Of a stretch of 64,000 nt of DNA, positions 55,413 to 64,000 are shown in pieces (the stretch's first letter is position 1; each line of letters opens with the position of its first letter). The stretch is from Colwellia marinimaniae (GTDB taxonomy: Bacteria; Pseudomonadota; Gammaproteobacteria; Enterobacterales; Alteromonadaceae). The translations under genes and the position numbers were made by a program. The notes below the pieces were generated by a model that was not told where the DNA came from, searched no databases, and worked only from the letters and a program-made list of their open reading frames with translations. The stretch is from assembly GCF_002207865.1 (NCBI RefSeq), contig NZ_BDQM01000008.1, positions 1 through 64,000 of the forward strand, in the 5' to 3' direction.

Positions 55413-55586
55413 CTCGCGCCCGTTAAGTTTGAGTGGTGGCATTTATGTCTACATTCTAAGCGCAACGGGGGGTCTTTCATAAGGCAGTGACGGGTCAATT
55501 TCTGGCCTTGAATTTTAATTTATCTTATTGTTTCTTTTGTGTTTTCACAAAATTTACAAGGAAGATAACAGTGGAGCAAAAAATCA

Positions 55587-55955
55587 ATGATCCAAATGCA
55601 ATCACAGCTGAATGTTGCTGATAACAGTGGCGCTAAGCGTGTTCAATGTATAAAGGTTCTTGGTGGCTCGCACCGTCGCTATGCACGCATTGGAGACATC
55701 ATCAAAATTGCCGTCAAGGAAGCAAGTCCTCGTGGTAAAGTTAAAAAAGGTGATGTGTTAACTGCGGTAGTGGTGCGCACTAAGAAAGGTGTTCGTCGTT
55801 CAGATGGTTCTTCCATCCGTTTTGATGAAAACGCGGCTGTAATGCTAGACGCAAAATTACAGCCAATTGGTACTCGTATCTTCGGGCCTGTGACACGTGA
55901 ACTTCGTAATGAAAAATTTATGAAGATCGTATCATTAGCACCTGAAGTACTATAA
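55587..55955 (+). CDS. rplN: 50S ribosomal protein L14
   Basis: 122 residues ('[20 protein letters not shown]', '[20 protein letters not shown]'), the full family length. It is the first gene of the spc operon here. The usual upstream neighbours rpsQ, rpmC and rplP are absent; dtd precedes instead, 273 bp away. Confidence 0.98.
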   Translation: MIQMQSQLNVADNSGAKRVQCIKVLGGSHRRYARIGDIIKIAVKEASPRGKVKKGDVLTAVVVRTKKGVRRSDGSSIRFDENAAVMLDAKLQPIGTRIFGPVTRELRNEKFMKIVSLAPEVL

Positions 55956-55967
55956 GGAGTCACGATA

Positions 55968-56282
55968 ATGGCATCTAAGATTCGTCGTGATGATGAAGTA
56001 ATTATACTTGCTGGCAAAGACAAGGGTAAGACTGGTAAAGTCACTAAAGTTCTTGTTGAAAACGGTAAAGTATTCGTAGAAGGTATTAACTTAATCAAGA
56101 AACACACTAAGCCTGCACCTCAGTTACAGCAGCCTGGTGGCATCATTGAAAAAGAAGCACCTTTACAAGTTTCCAACGTAGCGATTGTTAACCCAGCAAC
56201 GGGTAAAGCAGATCGTGTTGGTTTTAGAATTGAAGACGGCAAAAAAGTTCGTTTTTTCAAATCTAACAACGAATTAATTTAA
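55968..56282 (+). CDS. rplX: 50S ribosomal protein L24
   Basis: 104 residues with the KOW motif near the N-terminus ('[20 protein letters not shown]'), which starts 50S assembly. The ATG follows 'aaggagtcacgata', a strong Shine-Dalgarno, 12 bp after rplN. Order rplN-rplX-rplE is the standard spc operon. 12 bp to rplE. Confidence 0.98.
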   Translation: MASKIRRDDEVIILAGKDKGKTGKVTKVLVENGKVFVEGINLIKKHTKPAPQLQQPGGIIEKEAPLQVSNVAIVNPATGKADRVGFRIEDGKKVRFFKSNNELI

Positions 56283-56294
56283 TTGGAGTAAACG

Positions 56295-56840
56295 ATGGCG
56301 AAACTGCATGATTTTTATAAAGATACAGTTGTAGCCGAATTGCAAAAGCAATTTGGTTATAAAAGTGTCATGCAAGTCCCTCGGATTGAAAAGATCACCC
56401 TTAACATGGGTGTTGGTGAAGCTATTTCTGACAAGAAAGTGTTAGAGCACGCCACAAATGATCTTACTGCAATCTCAGGGCAAAAGCCGCTAACGACAGT
56501 TGCACGCAAATCAGTTGCGGGCTTCAAAATTCGTGAAGGCTACCCTATTGGTACAAAAGTAACTCTACGCGGCGAGCGTATGTGGGAATTTTTAGAGCGT
56601 TTTATCTCTATTTCAATTCCACGTATCCGTGACTTTCGTGGCTTAAATCCTAAGTCATTTGATGGTCGTGGTAACTACAGCATGGGCGTTCGTGAGCAAA
56701 TTATCTTCCCTGAAATCGATTACGATAAAATCGATAAAATTCGCGGTTTAGATATCACTATTACTACTAGCGCGAAAGATGATGAAGAAGGACTAGCTTT
56801 ACTGTCTGCCTTTAATTTCCCGTTCCAGAAGAAGGTGTAG
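56295..56840 (+). CDS. rplE: 50S ribosomal protein L5
   Basis: 181 residues. '[18 protein letters not shown]', '[20 protein letters not shown]' and '[17 protein letters not shown]' are the invariant family segments for 5S rRNA binding. In E. coli, S8 represses the operon near this gene's start; I did not verify the S8 target structure here. 4 bp separate it from rpsN. Confidence 0.98.
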   Translation: MAKLHDFYKDTVVAELQKQFGYKSVMQVPRIEKITLNMGVGEAISDKKVLEHATNDLTAISGQKPLTTVARKSVAGFKIREGYPIGTKVTLRGERMWEFLERFISISIPRIRDFRGLNPKSFDGRGNYSMGVREQIIFPEIDYDKIDKIRGLDITITTSAKDDEEGLALLSAFNFPFQKKV

Positions 56841-56844
56841 AGTT

Positions 56845-57150
56845 ATGGCTAAAACGTCAATGAAAGCTCGTGAAGCTAAAAGAACCAAGCTAGTAGCAAA
56901 ATATGCTGAAAAGCGTGCTGCGTTAAAAGCAATCATCTCAGGTACCGATTCTTCTGATGAAGAACGCTGGGATGCTGTATTGAAACTTCAAAGTTTACCT
57001 CGTGATTCGAGCAGTAGTCGTCAACGTAACCGTTGTAGTATTACTGGACGTCCACATGGTTTCTTACGTAAATTTGGTTTAAGCCGTATTAAATTACGCG
57101 AAACCATGATGCGTGGTGAAGTTCCAGGTCTTAAGAAAGCTAGTTGGTAA
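56845..57150 (+). CDS. rpsN: 30S ribosomal protein S14
   Basis: 101 residues, the long zinc-independent (C-minus) form: the central segment '[20 protein letters not shown]' lacks the CxxC pairs of the short form. '[20 protein letters not shown]' and the C-terminal 'PGLKKASW' are diagnostic. Confidence 0.98.
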   Translation: MAKTSMKAREAKRTKLVAKYAEKRAALKAIISGTDSSDEERWDAVLKLQSLPRDSSSSRQRNRCSITGRPHGFLRKFGLSRIKLRETMMRGEVPGLKKASW

Positions 57151-57169
57151 TTCACGGGAGTAAATGGTT

Positions 57170-57559
57170 ATGATGACTGATCCTATCGCGGACATGTTTA
57201 CACGCATCCGCAACGGTCAATCTGCAGCAAAAGTTGCAGTAGCAATGCCATCTTCTAAGTTAAAAGTTGCAATTGCCAACTTACTTAAAGATGAAGGTTA
57301 TATTTCAAGTTTTTCAGTATCAACTGATGCTAAACCTCAGTTAGATGTGGTATTGAAATATTTTGAAGGTAAAGAAGTAATTGAAGTGATCAAACGTGTT
57401 TCACGTCCTGGTCTTCGTATATACAAAAGCTGTGATGAACTTCCTAAAGTTCTTGCTGGCATGGGTATTGCGATTATTTCGACTTCTAAAGGTTTGATGA
57501 CGGATCGTGCCGCTCGCTCTGCGGGTATTGGCGGTGAAGTTCTTGGTTTCGTAGAGTAA
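57170..57559 (+). CDS. rpsH: 30S ribosomal protein S8
   Basis: About 129 residues from ATG 57170; an earlier in-frame ATG at 57164 is too close to the 'cgggag' Shine-Dalgarno. '[15 protein letters not shown]', '[20 protein letters not shown]' and '[20 protein letters not shown]' are typical. In related bacteria S8 is also the translational repressor of this operon. Confidence 0.97.
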   Translation: MMTDPIADMFTRIRNGQSAAKVAVAMPSSKLKVAIANLLKDEGYISSFSVSTDAKPQLDVVLKYFEGKEVIEVIKRVSRPGLRIYKSCDELPKVLAGMGIAIISTSKGLMTDRAARSAGIGGEVLGFVE

Positions 57560-57569
57560 GGAGAATAAT

Positions 57570-58103
57570 ATGTCTCGTGTTGCAAAAACACCTGTCGTTG
57601 TTCCTGCTGGCGTTACCATTACGTTATCAGGTCAAGACATTACAGTTAAAGGTCCAGTAGGTGAATTATCACGTACGATTCATAAGTTTGTTGCGGTTTC
57701 TCAAGAAGACAACCAAATCAAAGTTACTATCGCATGTGAACATAAACAAGCTTGGGCTCAAGCCGGTACTACCCGTGCTTTAATCAATAATATGGTTGAA
57801 GGTGTTAGTAAAGGTTATGAAAAGAAATTAGTTTTACAAGGTGTTGGTTACCGTGCCAAAGCTGCTGGTAAGTCTTTAGACTTATCTTTAGGTTTTTCAC
57901 ACCCAATCAAACATACTATTCCTGAAGGAATAACTTGTGAAACTCCTAGCCAAACTGAAATCACACTGAAAGGTTGTGATAAGCATTTAGTTGGCCAAAC
58001 CGCTGCGAACATTCGTGCATACCGTAAACCTGAGCCTTATAAAGGTAAAGGTATTCGTTATCTTAACGAAAATGTTCGTCGTAAAGAAGCTAAGAAGAAG
58101 TAG
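57570..58103 (+). CDS. rplF: 50S ribosomal protein L6
   Basis: 177 residues, full length. '[20 protein letters not shown]' begins the first RNA-binding repeat; '[20 protein letters not shown]' and '[20 protein letters not shown]' belong to the second. 'aaggagaata' precedes the start. 10 bp after rpsH. Confidence 0.98.
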   Translation: MSRVAKTPVVVPAGVTITLSGQDITVKGPVGELSRTIHKFVAVSQEDNQIKVTIACEHKQAWAQAGTTRALINNMVEGVSKGYEKKLVLQGVGYRAKAAGKSLDLSLGFSHPIKHTIPEGITCETPSQTEITLKGCDKHLVGQTAANIRAYRKPEPYKGKGIRYLNENVRRKEAKKK

Positions 58104-58112
58104 GGTAACACT

Positions 58113-58466
58113 ATGGATAAGAAAACATCTCGTTTGCGCCGCGCTAGACGCGCTCGTGCAAAAATTAGCGAGTTGGGTGCGAATCGTTTAGTTATATTCC
58201 GTACTCCTCGTCACATTTACGCTCAATTGATCGCACCAACTGGTTCTGAAGTAATCGCATCTGCGTCTACTTTAGACAAAGAAGTTGCTGCTCAAATTGA
58301 AAAAACTGGTAATGTTGCCGCAGCAACTGCAGTAGGTAAAGCTCTCGCTGAACGTGCTGTAGCAAAAGGTATCTCTAAGATAGCTTTTGATCGCTCTGGT
58401 TTCCTTTATCATGGTCGCGTGAAAGCGTTAGCAGAAGCAGCTCGTGAAGCTGGTCTTCAGTTCTAG
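58113..58466 (+). CDS. rplR: 50S ribosomal protein L18
   Basis: 117 residues. '[20 protein letters not shown]' (basic 5S rRNA-binding N-terminus), '[13 protein letters not shown]' and '[20 protein letters not shown]' are family hallmarks. It binds 5S rRNA with L5. 9 bp separate it from rplF and from rpsE. Confidence 0.98.
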   Translation: MDKKTSRLRRARRARAKISELGANRLVIFRTPRHIYAQLIAPTGSEVIASASTLDKEVAAQIEKTGNVAAATAVGKALAERAVAKGISKIAFDRSGFLYHGRVKALAEAAREAGLQF

Positions 58467-58475
58467 GGGGTTATA

Positions 58476-58985
58476 ATGGCTAATCATAAGCAAGAAAACT
58501 CACAACAAAGTGATATGGCTGAAAAGCTAATCGCAGTTAACCGCGTTTCAAAAGTGGTTAAAGGTGGTCGTATTTTCAGTTTCACCGCACTAACAGTAGT
58601 TGGTGATGGCAATGGGCGTGTTGGTTTTGGTTACGGTAAAGCACGTGAAGTGCCTGCTGCAATCCAAAAAGCAATGGAAAAAGCGCACCGTAATATAGTA
58701 ACGATTGACTTGAAGGGTACTACTCTTCAGCATGTTATTACTGGCAAGCATTCTGGTTCTAAAGTTTTCATGAAACCAGCCTCTGACGGTACAGGTATCA
58801 TCGCCGGTGGCGCGATGCGTGCAGTACTTGAAGTTGCAGGCGTTCAGAACGTATTGTCAAAAGCATACGGTTCTACTAACCCAATCAACGTAGTTCGCGC
58901 TACTGTTTCAGCTTTAGTGAATATGCATTCACCAAAAGATATGGCAGCTAAACGTGGCAAAAGCGTTAAAGAAATTTTGGGGTAA
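58476..58985 (+). CDS. rpsE: 30S ribosomal protein S5
   Basis: 169 residues with the S5 dsRBD-like N-terminal domain ('[20 protein letters not shown]', '[20 protein letters not shown]') and C-terminal domain ('[20 protein letters not shown]'). It contributes to decoding fidelity. Full length, and the stop is 6 bp before the rpmD ATG. Confidence 0.98.
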   Translation: MANHKQENSQQSDMAEKLIAVNRVSKVVKGGRIFSFTALTVVGDGNGRVGFGYGKAREVPAAIQKAMEKAHRNIVTIDLKGTTLQHVITGKHSGSKVFMKPASDGTGIIAGGAMRAVLEVAGVQNVLSKAYGSTNPINVVRATVSALVNMHSPKDMAAKRGKSVKEILG

Positions 58986-58991
58986 TTGAGC

Positions 58992-59171
58992 ATGTCTAAA
59001 ACAGTTAAAGTAACTCAAATAAAAAGTTCTATCGGTCGTTTACCGAAACATAGAGCTACATTAAAAGGCCTAGGTCTACGTCGCATCAACCATACAGTTG
59101 AATTAGAAGATACACCTTCTATCCGTGGCATGATCAACAAGGTTTACTACATGGTTAAGGTGGAGGATTAA
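58992..59171 (+). CDS. rpmD: 50S ribosomal protein L30
   Basis: 59 residues from ATG 58992 (a frame opening at TTG 58986 would add two residues and is not needed). '[20 protein letters not shown]' and '[20 protein letters not shown]' are family signatures. 6 bp after rpsE and 2 bp before rplO. Confidence 0.96.
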   Translation: MSKTVKVTQIKSSIGRLPKHRATLKGLGLRRINHTVELEDTPSIRGMINKVYYMVKVED

Positions 59172-59173
59172 TT

Positions 59174-59608
59174 ATGCATTTAAATACTTTATCCCCTGCA
59201 CCGGGATCTCACAAAGCTAAAAAGCGCTGTGGTCGTGGTATTGGTTCAGGCATCGGTAAAACTGGTGGTCGTGGTCATAAAGGTCAGAAGTCTCGTTCTG
59301 GCGGTAGTGTCCGTCCAGGTTTTGAAGGTGGTCAAATGCCATTGAAACAACGTTTACCTAAATTTGGTTTTACTTCACGTAAATCTTTAGTTCGCGCTGA
59401 AATACGTTTACATGAATTAAACCTAGTTAAAGGTGATGTTGTTGACATTCACGCACTTAAAGACGCTGGTCTAATTACACGTAATATCATAGCTGTAAAA
59501 GTTATGTTATCTGGCGAGCTTACTCGTCCAATTACATTACGTGGCATTGCAGTAACTAAAGGCGCACAAGCAGCTATTGAAGCTGCTGGTGGCAAAGTAG
59601 AGGAATAG
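59174..59608 (+). CDS. rplO: 50S ribosomal protein L15
   Basis: 144 residues. The glycine-rich N-terminus '[20 protein letters not shown]' then '[14 protein letters not shown]' and '[17 protein letters not shown]' are diagnostic. It is the last ribosomal gene before secY, 6 bp away. Confidence 0.98.
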   Translation: MHLNTLSPAPGSHKAKKRCGRGIGSGIGKTGGRGHKGQKSRSGGSVRPGFEGGQMPLKQRLPKFGFTSRKSLVRAEIRLHELNLVKGDVVDIHALKDAGLITRNIIAVKVMLSGELTRPITLRGIAVTKGAQAAIEAAGGKVEE

Positions 59609-59614
59609 TACATT

Positions 59615-60952
59615 ATGGCTACACCAGGAATGGCTTCTCAAAAAGGAAGTAAAGGCGCAGGCGGTTTGTCTGAGCTAAAACAAAGATTATGGTTCGTATT
59701 CGTTGCATTAGTAGTGCTTCGTTTAGGGTCTTTTGTGCCAATCCCTGGTATTGACGCCGCTGTATTAGCTCAGTTATTTGATCAACAAAAGGGCACTATC
59801 GTAGAAATGTTTAACATGTTCTCCGGTGGTGCACTTGAGCGAGCCTCAGTATTGGCACTTGGAATTATGCCGTACATTTCAGCTTCTATTATTATGCAAT
59901 TGCTTACGGTTATGCACCCGGCAATGGCAGAATTGAAAAAAGAAGGTGAAGCTGGACGACGTAAAATTAGTCAATACACACGCTACGGCACTTTAGTGCT
60001 AGCAACAGTTCAAGCGATAGCGATTTCCAGAAGTTTACCGGATATGATGCAAGGCCTAGTAATTAATGCTGGTTTTAGTTTCTATTTCACCGCAGTGGTT
60101 AGTTTGGTTACTGGTACCATGTTTTTAATGTGGTTAGGTGAGCAAATTACTGAACGTGGTATCGGTAATGGTATTTCGATTATTATTTTCGCGGGTATTG
60201 TTGCTGGTATGCCTTCAGCTCTAGGTCAATTAGCTGAATCGGCGCGTCAAGGTGAATTGCACTTATTAGTATTATTGCTAATTGGCGTTGTGGTATTTGC
60301 AGTAACTTTCTTAGTAGTATTTGTGGAACGTGGTCAACGACGTATTGTTGTTAACTACGCTAAGCGCCAACAAGGCCGTAAGGTTTTTGCCGCGCAAAGC
60401 ACGCATTTACCCTTGAAAGTGAATATGGCGGGTGTAATCCCACCAATCTTTGCCTCAAGCATTATCTTGTTCCCTGGCACGCTTGCGAGCTGGTTTGGAC
60501 AAGGAGATGGCCCGGTAGCTGATTTCTTACAAGGTGTTTCTCAGGCGATGTCGCCAGGGCAACCTTTATATGTTTTCATGTTAGCAGCAGCAATAATATT
60601 CTTCTGTTTCTTTTACACGGCATTGGTTTTCAATCCGCGTGAAACAGCAGATAACTTGAAAAAGTCAGGTGCGTTCATTCCAGGGATTCGTCCAGGTGAA
60701 CAAACATCCAAATATATTGATAAAGTGATGACTCGTTTAACCCTATGTGGTGCGGCGTATATTACCTTTGTCTGTTTGGTTCCACAGTTTATGATCATGG
60801 CGTGGGACGTACAGTTCTACTTCGGCGGTACATCGTTATTGATTATCGTGGTTGTGATTATGGATTTTATGGCACAAGTACAAACGCATTTGATGTCTCA
60901 TCAATATGACAATGTACTTAAAAAAGCAAACTTGAAAGGCTATAGTCGTTAG
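59615..60952 (+). CDS. secY: Preprotein translocase subunit SecY
   Basis: 445 residues with ten predicted membrane segments. '[20 protein letters not shown]' (TM1/plug region), '[20 protein letters not shown]', '[20 protein letters not shown]' and '[20 protein letters not shown]' (cytosolic loop C5 region) are conserved. It is the channel of the Sec translocon with SecE/SecG. Length and motifs are normal. It keeps its standard place between rplO and rpmJ. Confidence 0.98.
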   Translation: MATPGMASQKGSKGAGGLSELKQRLWFVFVALVVLRLGSFVPIPGIDAAVLAQLFDQQKGTIVEMFNMFSGGALERASVLALGIMPYISASIIMQLLTVMHPAMAELKKEGEAGRRKISQYTRYGTLVLATVQAIAISRSLPDMMQGLVINAGFSFYFTAVVSLVTGTMFLMWLGEQITERGIGNGISIIIFAGIVAGMPSALGQLAESARQGELHLLVLLLIGVVVFAVTFLVVFVERGQRRIVVNYAKRQQGRKVFAAQSTHLPLKVNMAGVIPPIFASSIILFPGTLASWFGQGDGPVADFLQGVSQAMSPGQPLYVFMLAAAIIFFCFFYTALVFNPRETADNLKKSGAFIPGIRPGEQTSKYIDKVMTRLTLCGAAYITFVCLVPQFMIMAWDVQFYFGGTSLLIIVVVIMDFMAQVQTHLMSHQYDNVLKKANLKGYSR

Positions 60953-60982
60953 ACTGAGCTTGATAAGTTAACGGAGTATAAA

Positions 60983-61096
60983 ATGAAAGTACGTGCATCC
61001 GTAAAAAAGATTTGTCGTAATTGTAAAGTGGTAAAACGTAAAGGCGTGATTCGCGTTCTTTGTATTGAACCAAAGCACAAACAAAGACAAGGTTAA
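60983..61096 (+). CDS. rpmJ: 50S ribosomal protein L36
   Basis: A short gene of 37 residues starting '[20 protein letters not shown]'. The zinc ligands C11, C14, C27 and H32 are present, so this is the zinc-binding (C+) form. 'ttaacggagtataaa' precedes the ATG. 30 bp after secY. Confidence 0.97.
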   Translation: MKVRASVKKICRNCKVVKRKGVIRVLCIEPKHKQRQG

Positions 61097-61130
61097 TATC
61101 GTCTGATATTAACTCAAATCTTTTAGAACT

Positions 61131-61160
61131 GGCATTATGCGGAGGATTCTGTATAATGCC
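61131..61160 (+). promoter_or_regulatory. Putative alpha-operon promoter -10 inside an inverted repeat
   Basis: TATAAT at 61152-61157 lies in an inverted repeat, GGCATTAT (61131-61138) and ATAATGCC (61153-61160). The -35 region is weak. It may support transcription from just upstream of the rpsM leader; whether the repeat is a terminator for rpmJ or an operator is unclear. Confidence 0.45.
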
Positions 61161-61186
61161 GTTTCGATTTACAGTAAAAAGAGAAT

Positions 61187-61257
61187 GGTTGGGTATCCTA
61201 ACGGGCTTTCCAACCAAGTAATTTTAATTATTAATAGGAGATGTGTTAGTGGCCCGT
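61187..61257 (+). promoter_or_regulatory. Alpha-operon S4-responsive leader (pseudoknot) at rpsM
   Basis: A hairpin GGTTGG (61187-61192) / CCAACC (61210-61215) is followed by an A/U-rich stretch, a Shine-Dalgarno GGAG (61237-61240) and the GTG start. The loop ACGGGC (61201-61206) is perfectly complementary to GCCCGT (61252-61257) just after the start codon. That is the pseudoknot topology known for the E. coli alpha operon leader bound by S4, which traps the ribosome. The layout also resembles the E. coli leader in sequence. Confidence 0.8.
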
Positions 61258-61605
61258 ATCGCTGGCATTAACATCCCTGATCGTAAGCATGCAGTAATCG
61301 CCATTACTGCGATTTACGGTATCGGAGCTACACGTGCGAAAGCAATCTGTGCAGCAACTGGTATCGCTGAATCAACGAAGATCAGTGAATTAGACGAAGC
61401 AAAAATTGATTTGCTTCGCGCTGAAGTGGACAAATTTACCGTAGAAGGTGATTTGCGCCGTGAAGTTTCAATGAACATTAAACGTCTTATGGATTTAGGT
61501 TGTTACCGTGGCATCCGTCACCGTCGTAGTCTTCCTCTACGTGGTCAACGCACTAAAACAAATGCGCGCACCCGTAAAGGTCCTCGTAAGCCAATTAGGA
61601 AGTAA
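61249..61605 (+). CDS. rpsM: 30S ribosomal protein S13
   Basis: 118 residues from GTG 61249 ('[20 protein letters not shown]'), the E. coli length; 61243 GTG would add two residues. '[20 protein letters not shown]' and '[20 protein letters not shown]' are typical. It starts the alpha operon and its start codon lies in the S4 pseudoknot. Confidence 0.98.
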   Translation: MARIAGINIPDRKHAVIAITAIYGIGATRAKAICAATGIAESTKISELDEAKIDLLRAEVDKFTVEGDLRREVSMNIKRLMDLGCYRGIRHRRSLPLRGQRTKTNARTRKGPRKPIRK

Positions 61606-61618
61606 GAGGAACTAGACA

Positions 61619-62008
61619 ATGGCAAAAACACCAGTTCGTTCGCGTAAACGCGTAAAAAAACAAGTTGTCGATGGCATGGCTCATATCCACGCCTCTTTTA
61701 ACAACACAATCGTGACTCTTACAGACCGCCAAGGTAATGCTTTATCTTGGGCGACTGCAGGTGGTTCAGGTTTCCGTGGTTCACGTAAATCTACTCCGTT
61801 TGCTGCACAAGTTGCTGCAGACCGCGCAGGCGCTGCTGCAAAAGAGTTTGGCTTGAAGAATATTGAAGTTTTCGTTAAAGGTCCAGGTCCAGGTCGTGAA
61901 TCTGCTATCCGTGCCCTAAATGCTGCTGGTTTTAAAATCACCAACATTACTGACGTTACACCAATTCCTCATAATGGTTGTCGTCCTCCTAAGAAACGTC
62001 GCGTTTAA
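61619..62008 (+). CDS. rpsK: 30S ribosomal protein S11
   Basis: 129 residues. '[20 protein letters not shown]', '[20 protein letters not shown]' and '[20 protein letters not shown]' are invariant family segments. 13 bp after rpsM. Confidence 0.98.
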   Translation: MAKTPVRSRKRVKKQVVDGMAHIHASFNNTIVTLTDRQGNALSWATAGGSGFRGSRKSTPFAAQVAADRAGAAAKEFGLKNIEVFVKGPGPGRESAIRALNAAGFKITNITDVTPIPHNGCRPPKKRRV

Positions 62009-62039
62009 TCGCATTTTTTAGGATAGTTGGAGAAAGAAA

Positions 62040-62660
62040 ATGGCTAGATATTTAGGTCCTAAGTTAAAACTTTGTCGCCGCGAAGGAACAGATTTGTTCC
62101 TTAAAAGTGGTGTTAGAGCAATTGACACTAAATGTAAAATCGAAACAATACCAGGTCAACATGGCGCCCGTCGCGGTCGTTTGTCTGACTACGGTGTTCA
62201 ACTTCGTGAAAAACAAAAAGTTCGTCGTATTTATGGCGTACTAGAAAAACAATTCAGTAATTACTACAAAGAAGCAGCACGTCAAAAAGGTAACACAGGT
62301 GAAAACTTGTTACAGCTTTTAGAAACGCGTTTAGATAACGTAGTTTACCGTATGGGTTATGCCAGCACTCGTGCTGAAGCTCGTCAATTAGTTAGCCATA
62401 AGGCTATCGTGGTAAACGGCGGAGTAGTTAATATTCCATCTTTCACTGTTAAAGCTGAAGATACTGTTTCTGTTCGTGAGAAGTCTAAAACTCAAGCGCG
62501 TATTATCGCTGCTTTAGAATTAGCTGATCAACGTGAGAAGCCACTTTGGGTTGAAGTAGATACTAAGAAGCTTGAAGGCATTTTTAAACGTCTTCCAGAT
62601 CGTTCTGATTTGTCTGCCGAAATTAATGAACAGTTGATTGTTGAACTTTACTCTAAATAG
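62040..62660 (+). CDS. rpsD: 30S ribosomal protein S4
   Basis: 206 residues. '[20 protein letters not shown]' begins the globular N-terminal domain, and '[20 protein letters not shown]' is the S4 RNA-binding domain. S4 starts 30S assembly and represses the alpha operon by binding the rpsM leader. 31 bp after rpsK. Confidence 0.98.
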   Translation: MARYLGPKLKLCRREGTDLFLKSGVRAIDTKCKIETIPGQHGARRGRLSDYGVQLREKQKVRRIYGVLEKQFSNYYKEAARQKGNTGENLLQLLETRLDNVVYRMGYASTRAEARQLVSHKAIVVNGGVVNIPSFTVKAEDTVSVREKSKTQARIIAALELADQREKPLWVEVDTKKLEGIFKRLPDRSDLSAEINEQLIVELYSK

Positions 62661-62688
62661 TAAAGTTGCACTTTAAGAGAGGACATAT

Positions 62689-63678
62689 ATGCAGGGTTCT
62701 GTAACCGAATTCCTTAGACCACGTATGGTTGGTATCGAACATATCAACCCTCGTCGCGCTAAAGTAACTTTAGAGCCACTAGAACGTGGTTTTGGTCACA
62801 CTTTAGGTAATGCGTTACGCCGCATTCTTTTATCTTCAATGCCGGGTTGTGCCGTAACTGAAGTTGAGATTGATGGTGTATTACATGAGTACAGTAGTAA
62901 AGAAGGTGTTCAAGAGGACATCATCGAAATATTGTTAAATCTTAAAGGGCTAGCAATAATATTAGAAGGCAAAAATGAAGCCGTTCTAACGTTAACTAAG
63001 TCTGGTGAAGGCCCTGTAACGGCAGCTGATATTCAACATGATGGTGACGTAACTATTACTAACCCAGAACATGTTATCTGCACCTTAACAAGTGAAGGTT
63101 CTATCAGCATGCGCATTAAAATTGAAATGGGTCGTGGTTACGTACCTGCTTCAGTTCGTCGTGATGCCGAGGAAGAAGATCGTGCTATTGGTCGTTTGTT
63201 GGTAGATGCCTCATTCAGCCCAGTAGTAAGAATTGCTTATGATGTTGAGTCTGCACGTGTTGAACAACGTACAGATTTAGACAAATTAATTATAGACATG
63301 GAAACCAATGGTACATTGGATCCGGAAGAAGCTATCCGTCGTGCTTCAACAATTCTTGCTGAACAGCTTGATGCGTTTGTAGAACTTCGTGATATTAAAG
63401 AAGTAGAACAAGTGGAAGAAAAACCATTGTTCGACCCAATTTTGCTTCGTCCTGTTGATGATCTAGAATTAACTGTTCGTTCAGCTAACTGTTTAAAAGC
63501 AGAAGCAATTCAATACATTGGTGATTTAGTACAACGTGCTGAAGTTGAGCTTCTTAAAACGCCTAATTTAGGTAAGAAGTCTCTAACTGAAATCAAAGAC
63601 GTGTTAGCGTCTCGTGGTTTGTCTCTAGGCATGCGCCTAGAAAACTGGCCGCCAGAAAGCATTGTTGACAACGACTAG
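62689..63678 (+). CDS. rpoA: RNA polymerase subunit alpha
   Basis: 329 residues. The N-terminal dimerisation domain has '[20 protein letters not shown]' and the linker starts near residue 235. The C-terminal domain holds '[20 protein letters not shown]' (the 265-determinant R and N for UP elements and activators) and '[19 protein letters not shown]'. 'agagaggacatat' gives the Shine-Dalgarno, 28 bp after rpsD. Full length. Confidence 0.98.
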   Translation: MQGSVTEFLRPRMVGIEHINPRRAKVTLEPLERGFGHTLGNALRRILLSSMPGCAVTEVEIDGVLHEYSSKEGVQEDIIEILLNLKGLAIILEGKNEAVLTLTKSGEGPVTAADIQHDGDVTITNPEHVICTLTSEGSISMRIKIEMGRGYVPASVRRDAEEEDRAIGRLLVDASFSPVVRIAYDVESARVEQRTDLDKLIIDMETNGTLDPEEAIRRASTILAEQLDAFVELRDIKEVEQVEEKPLFDPILLRPVDDLELTVRSANCLKAEAIQYIGDLVQRAEVELLKTPNLGKKSLTEIKDVLASRGLSLGMRLENWPPESIVDND

Positions 63679-63724
63679 TTCGATCATCGTTTTTTTATTA
63701 ATAGTTTGAGAGAAGGATTAACTT

Positions 63725-64000
63725 ATGCGTCATCGTCAAAGCGGTCGCCAGTTAAACCGTAATAGCAGTCATCGTAAAGCGATGTTCCGCAATATGGCAA
63801 GCTCTTTAGTTAAGCACGGTATTATTAAAACCACCGTTGCTAAAGCTAAAGAACTACGTATGGTTGTAGAGCCACTGATTACATTGGCTAAAACCGACAG
63901 TGTTGCAAATCGCCGTTTAGCGTTTGCTCGTACACAAGATAAAGAAGTAGTAGGTATTTTATTCAACGAACTTGGTGCTCGTTACCAAGATCGTCCAGGT
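63725..64000 (+). CDS. rplQ: 50S ribosomal protein L17 (partial)
   Basis: 92 residues visible and cut by the window edge. '[20 protein letters not shown]' is the family N-terminus and the full protein should be about 125-130 residues. 46 bp after rpoA, closing the alpha operon. Confidence 0.97.
   Translation, partial: MRHRQSGRQLNRNSSHRKAMFRNMASSLVKHGIIKTTVAKAKELRMVVEPLITLAKTDSVANRRLAFARTQDKEVVGILFNELGARYQDRPG

Noticed and set aside
55679-56107. 142-codon - strand frame opposite rplN/rplX
   Set aside because: It is an antisense shadow of two invariant ribosomal genes.

Overview
The window looks like a chromosomal segment of an AT-rich marine gammaproteobacterium, most likely Alteromonadales and close to Colwellia. 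The evidence is the sequence style (low GC, TTG/GTG starts, long repeat-filled intergenic stretches), a canonical gammaproteobacterial spc/alpha ribosomal operon, an LpoB/YcfL/COG3014 lipoprotein group and BipA/TypA. The genus is inferred from general resemblance, not from a search.

Positions 1-42465 form a surface-polysaccharide locus, almost all on the + strand. The left part (157-10000) has a GT-B-like transferase, an 888-residue double methyltransferase-like protein with ten 35-residue coiled-coil repeats, an exostosin-like protein, a 1031-residue three-domain glycosyltransferase, a GT10 fucosyltransferase and a sulfotransferase. A scar follows (10030-13006) with two truncated genes, a Y1 transposase with five upstream hairpin repeats and a PrlF/YhaV toxin-antitoxin pair. 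Next come GDP-fucose synthesis (gmd, fcl), a second toxin-antitoxin pair, gmm, and three proteins sharing a small 'GW' module (an orphan, a GT4 transferase and a sulfotransferase), then a GT2 protein and a KpsT-like ATPase. Sulfate activation (cysD, cysN, an SLC13 permease, cysC) plus a DHH phosphoesterase would supply PAPS and possibly clear PAP. A WcaJ-type initiating transferase, YjbH-like and lipoprotein genes, ugd, a UDP-glucuronate epimerase, galU and pgi complete it. Together the genes point to a sulfated glycan containing fucose and uronic acid. No Wzx, Wzy or KpsM is present in the window.

The locus is heavily remodelled. Four 3'-terminal copies of neighbouring genes (toxin, fcl, GT4, kpsT) lie as scars upstream of intact genes. 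At least five repeat families fill the gaps: GTAG-headed REP hairpins that also flank a RAYT transposase (42817-43272), a 132-bp tandem array, a 227-bp duplication, a roughly 114-bp element with 'accacagag/ctctgtggt' ends, and two small hairpin families whose stems covary.

Positions 43636-55313 hold housekeeping genes: four envelope proteins on the - strand (glycine-zipper, LpoB, YcfL, COG3014), a chemotaxis receptor, an S10 serine carboxypeptidase, typA, two small proteins, yihY and dtd. Positions 55587-64000 are the spc and alpha ribosomal operons from rplN to a partial rplQ, with their own promoter-like sequence but without the S10-operon genes that usually precede rplN. An S4-type pseudoknot leader precedes rpsM.
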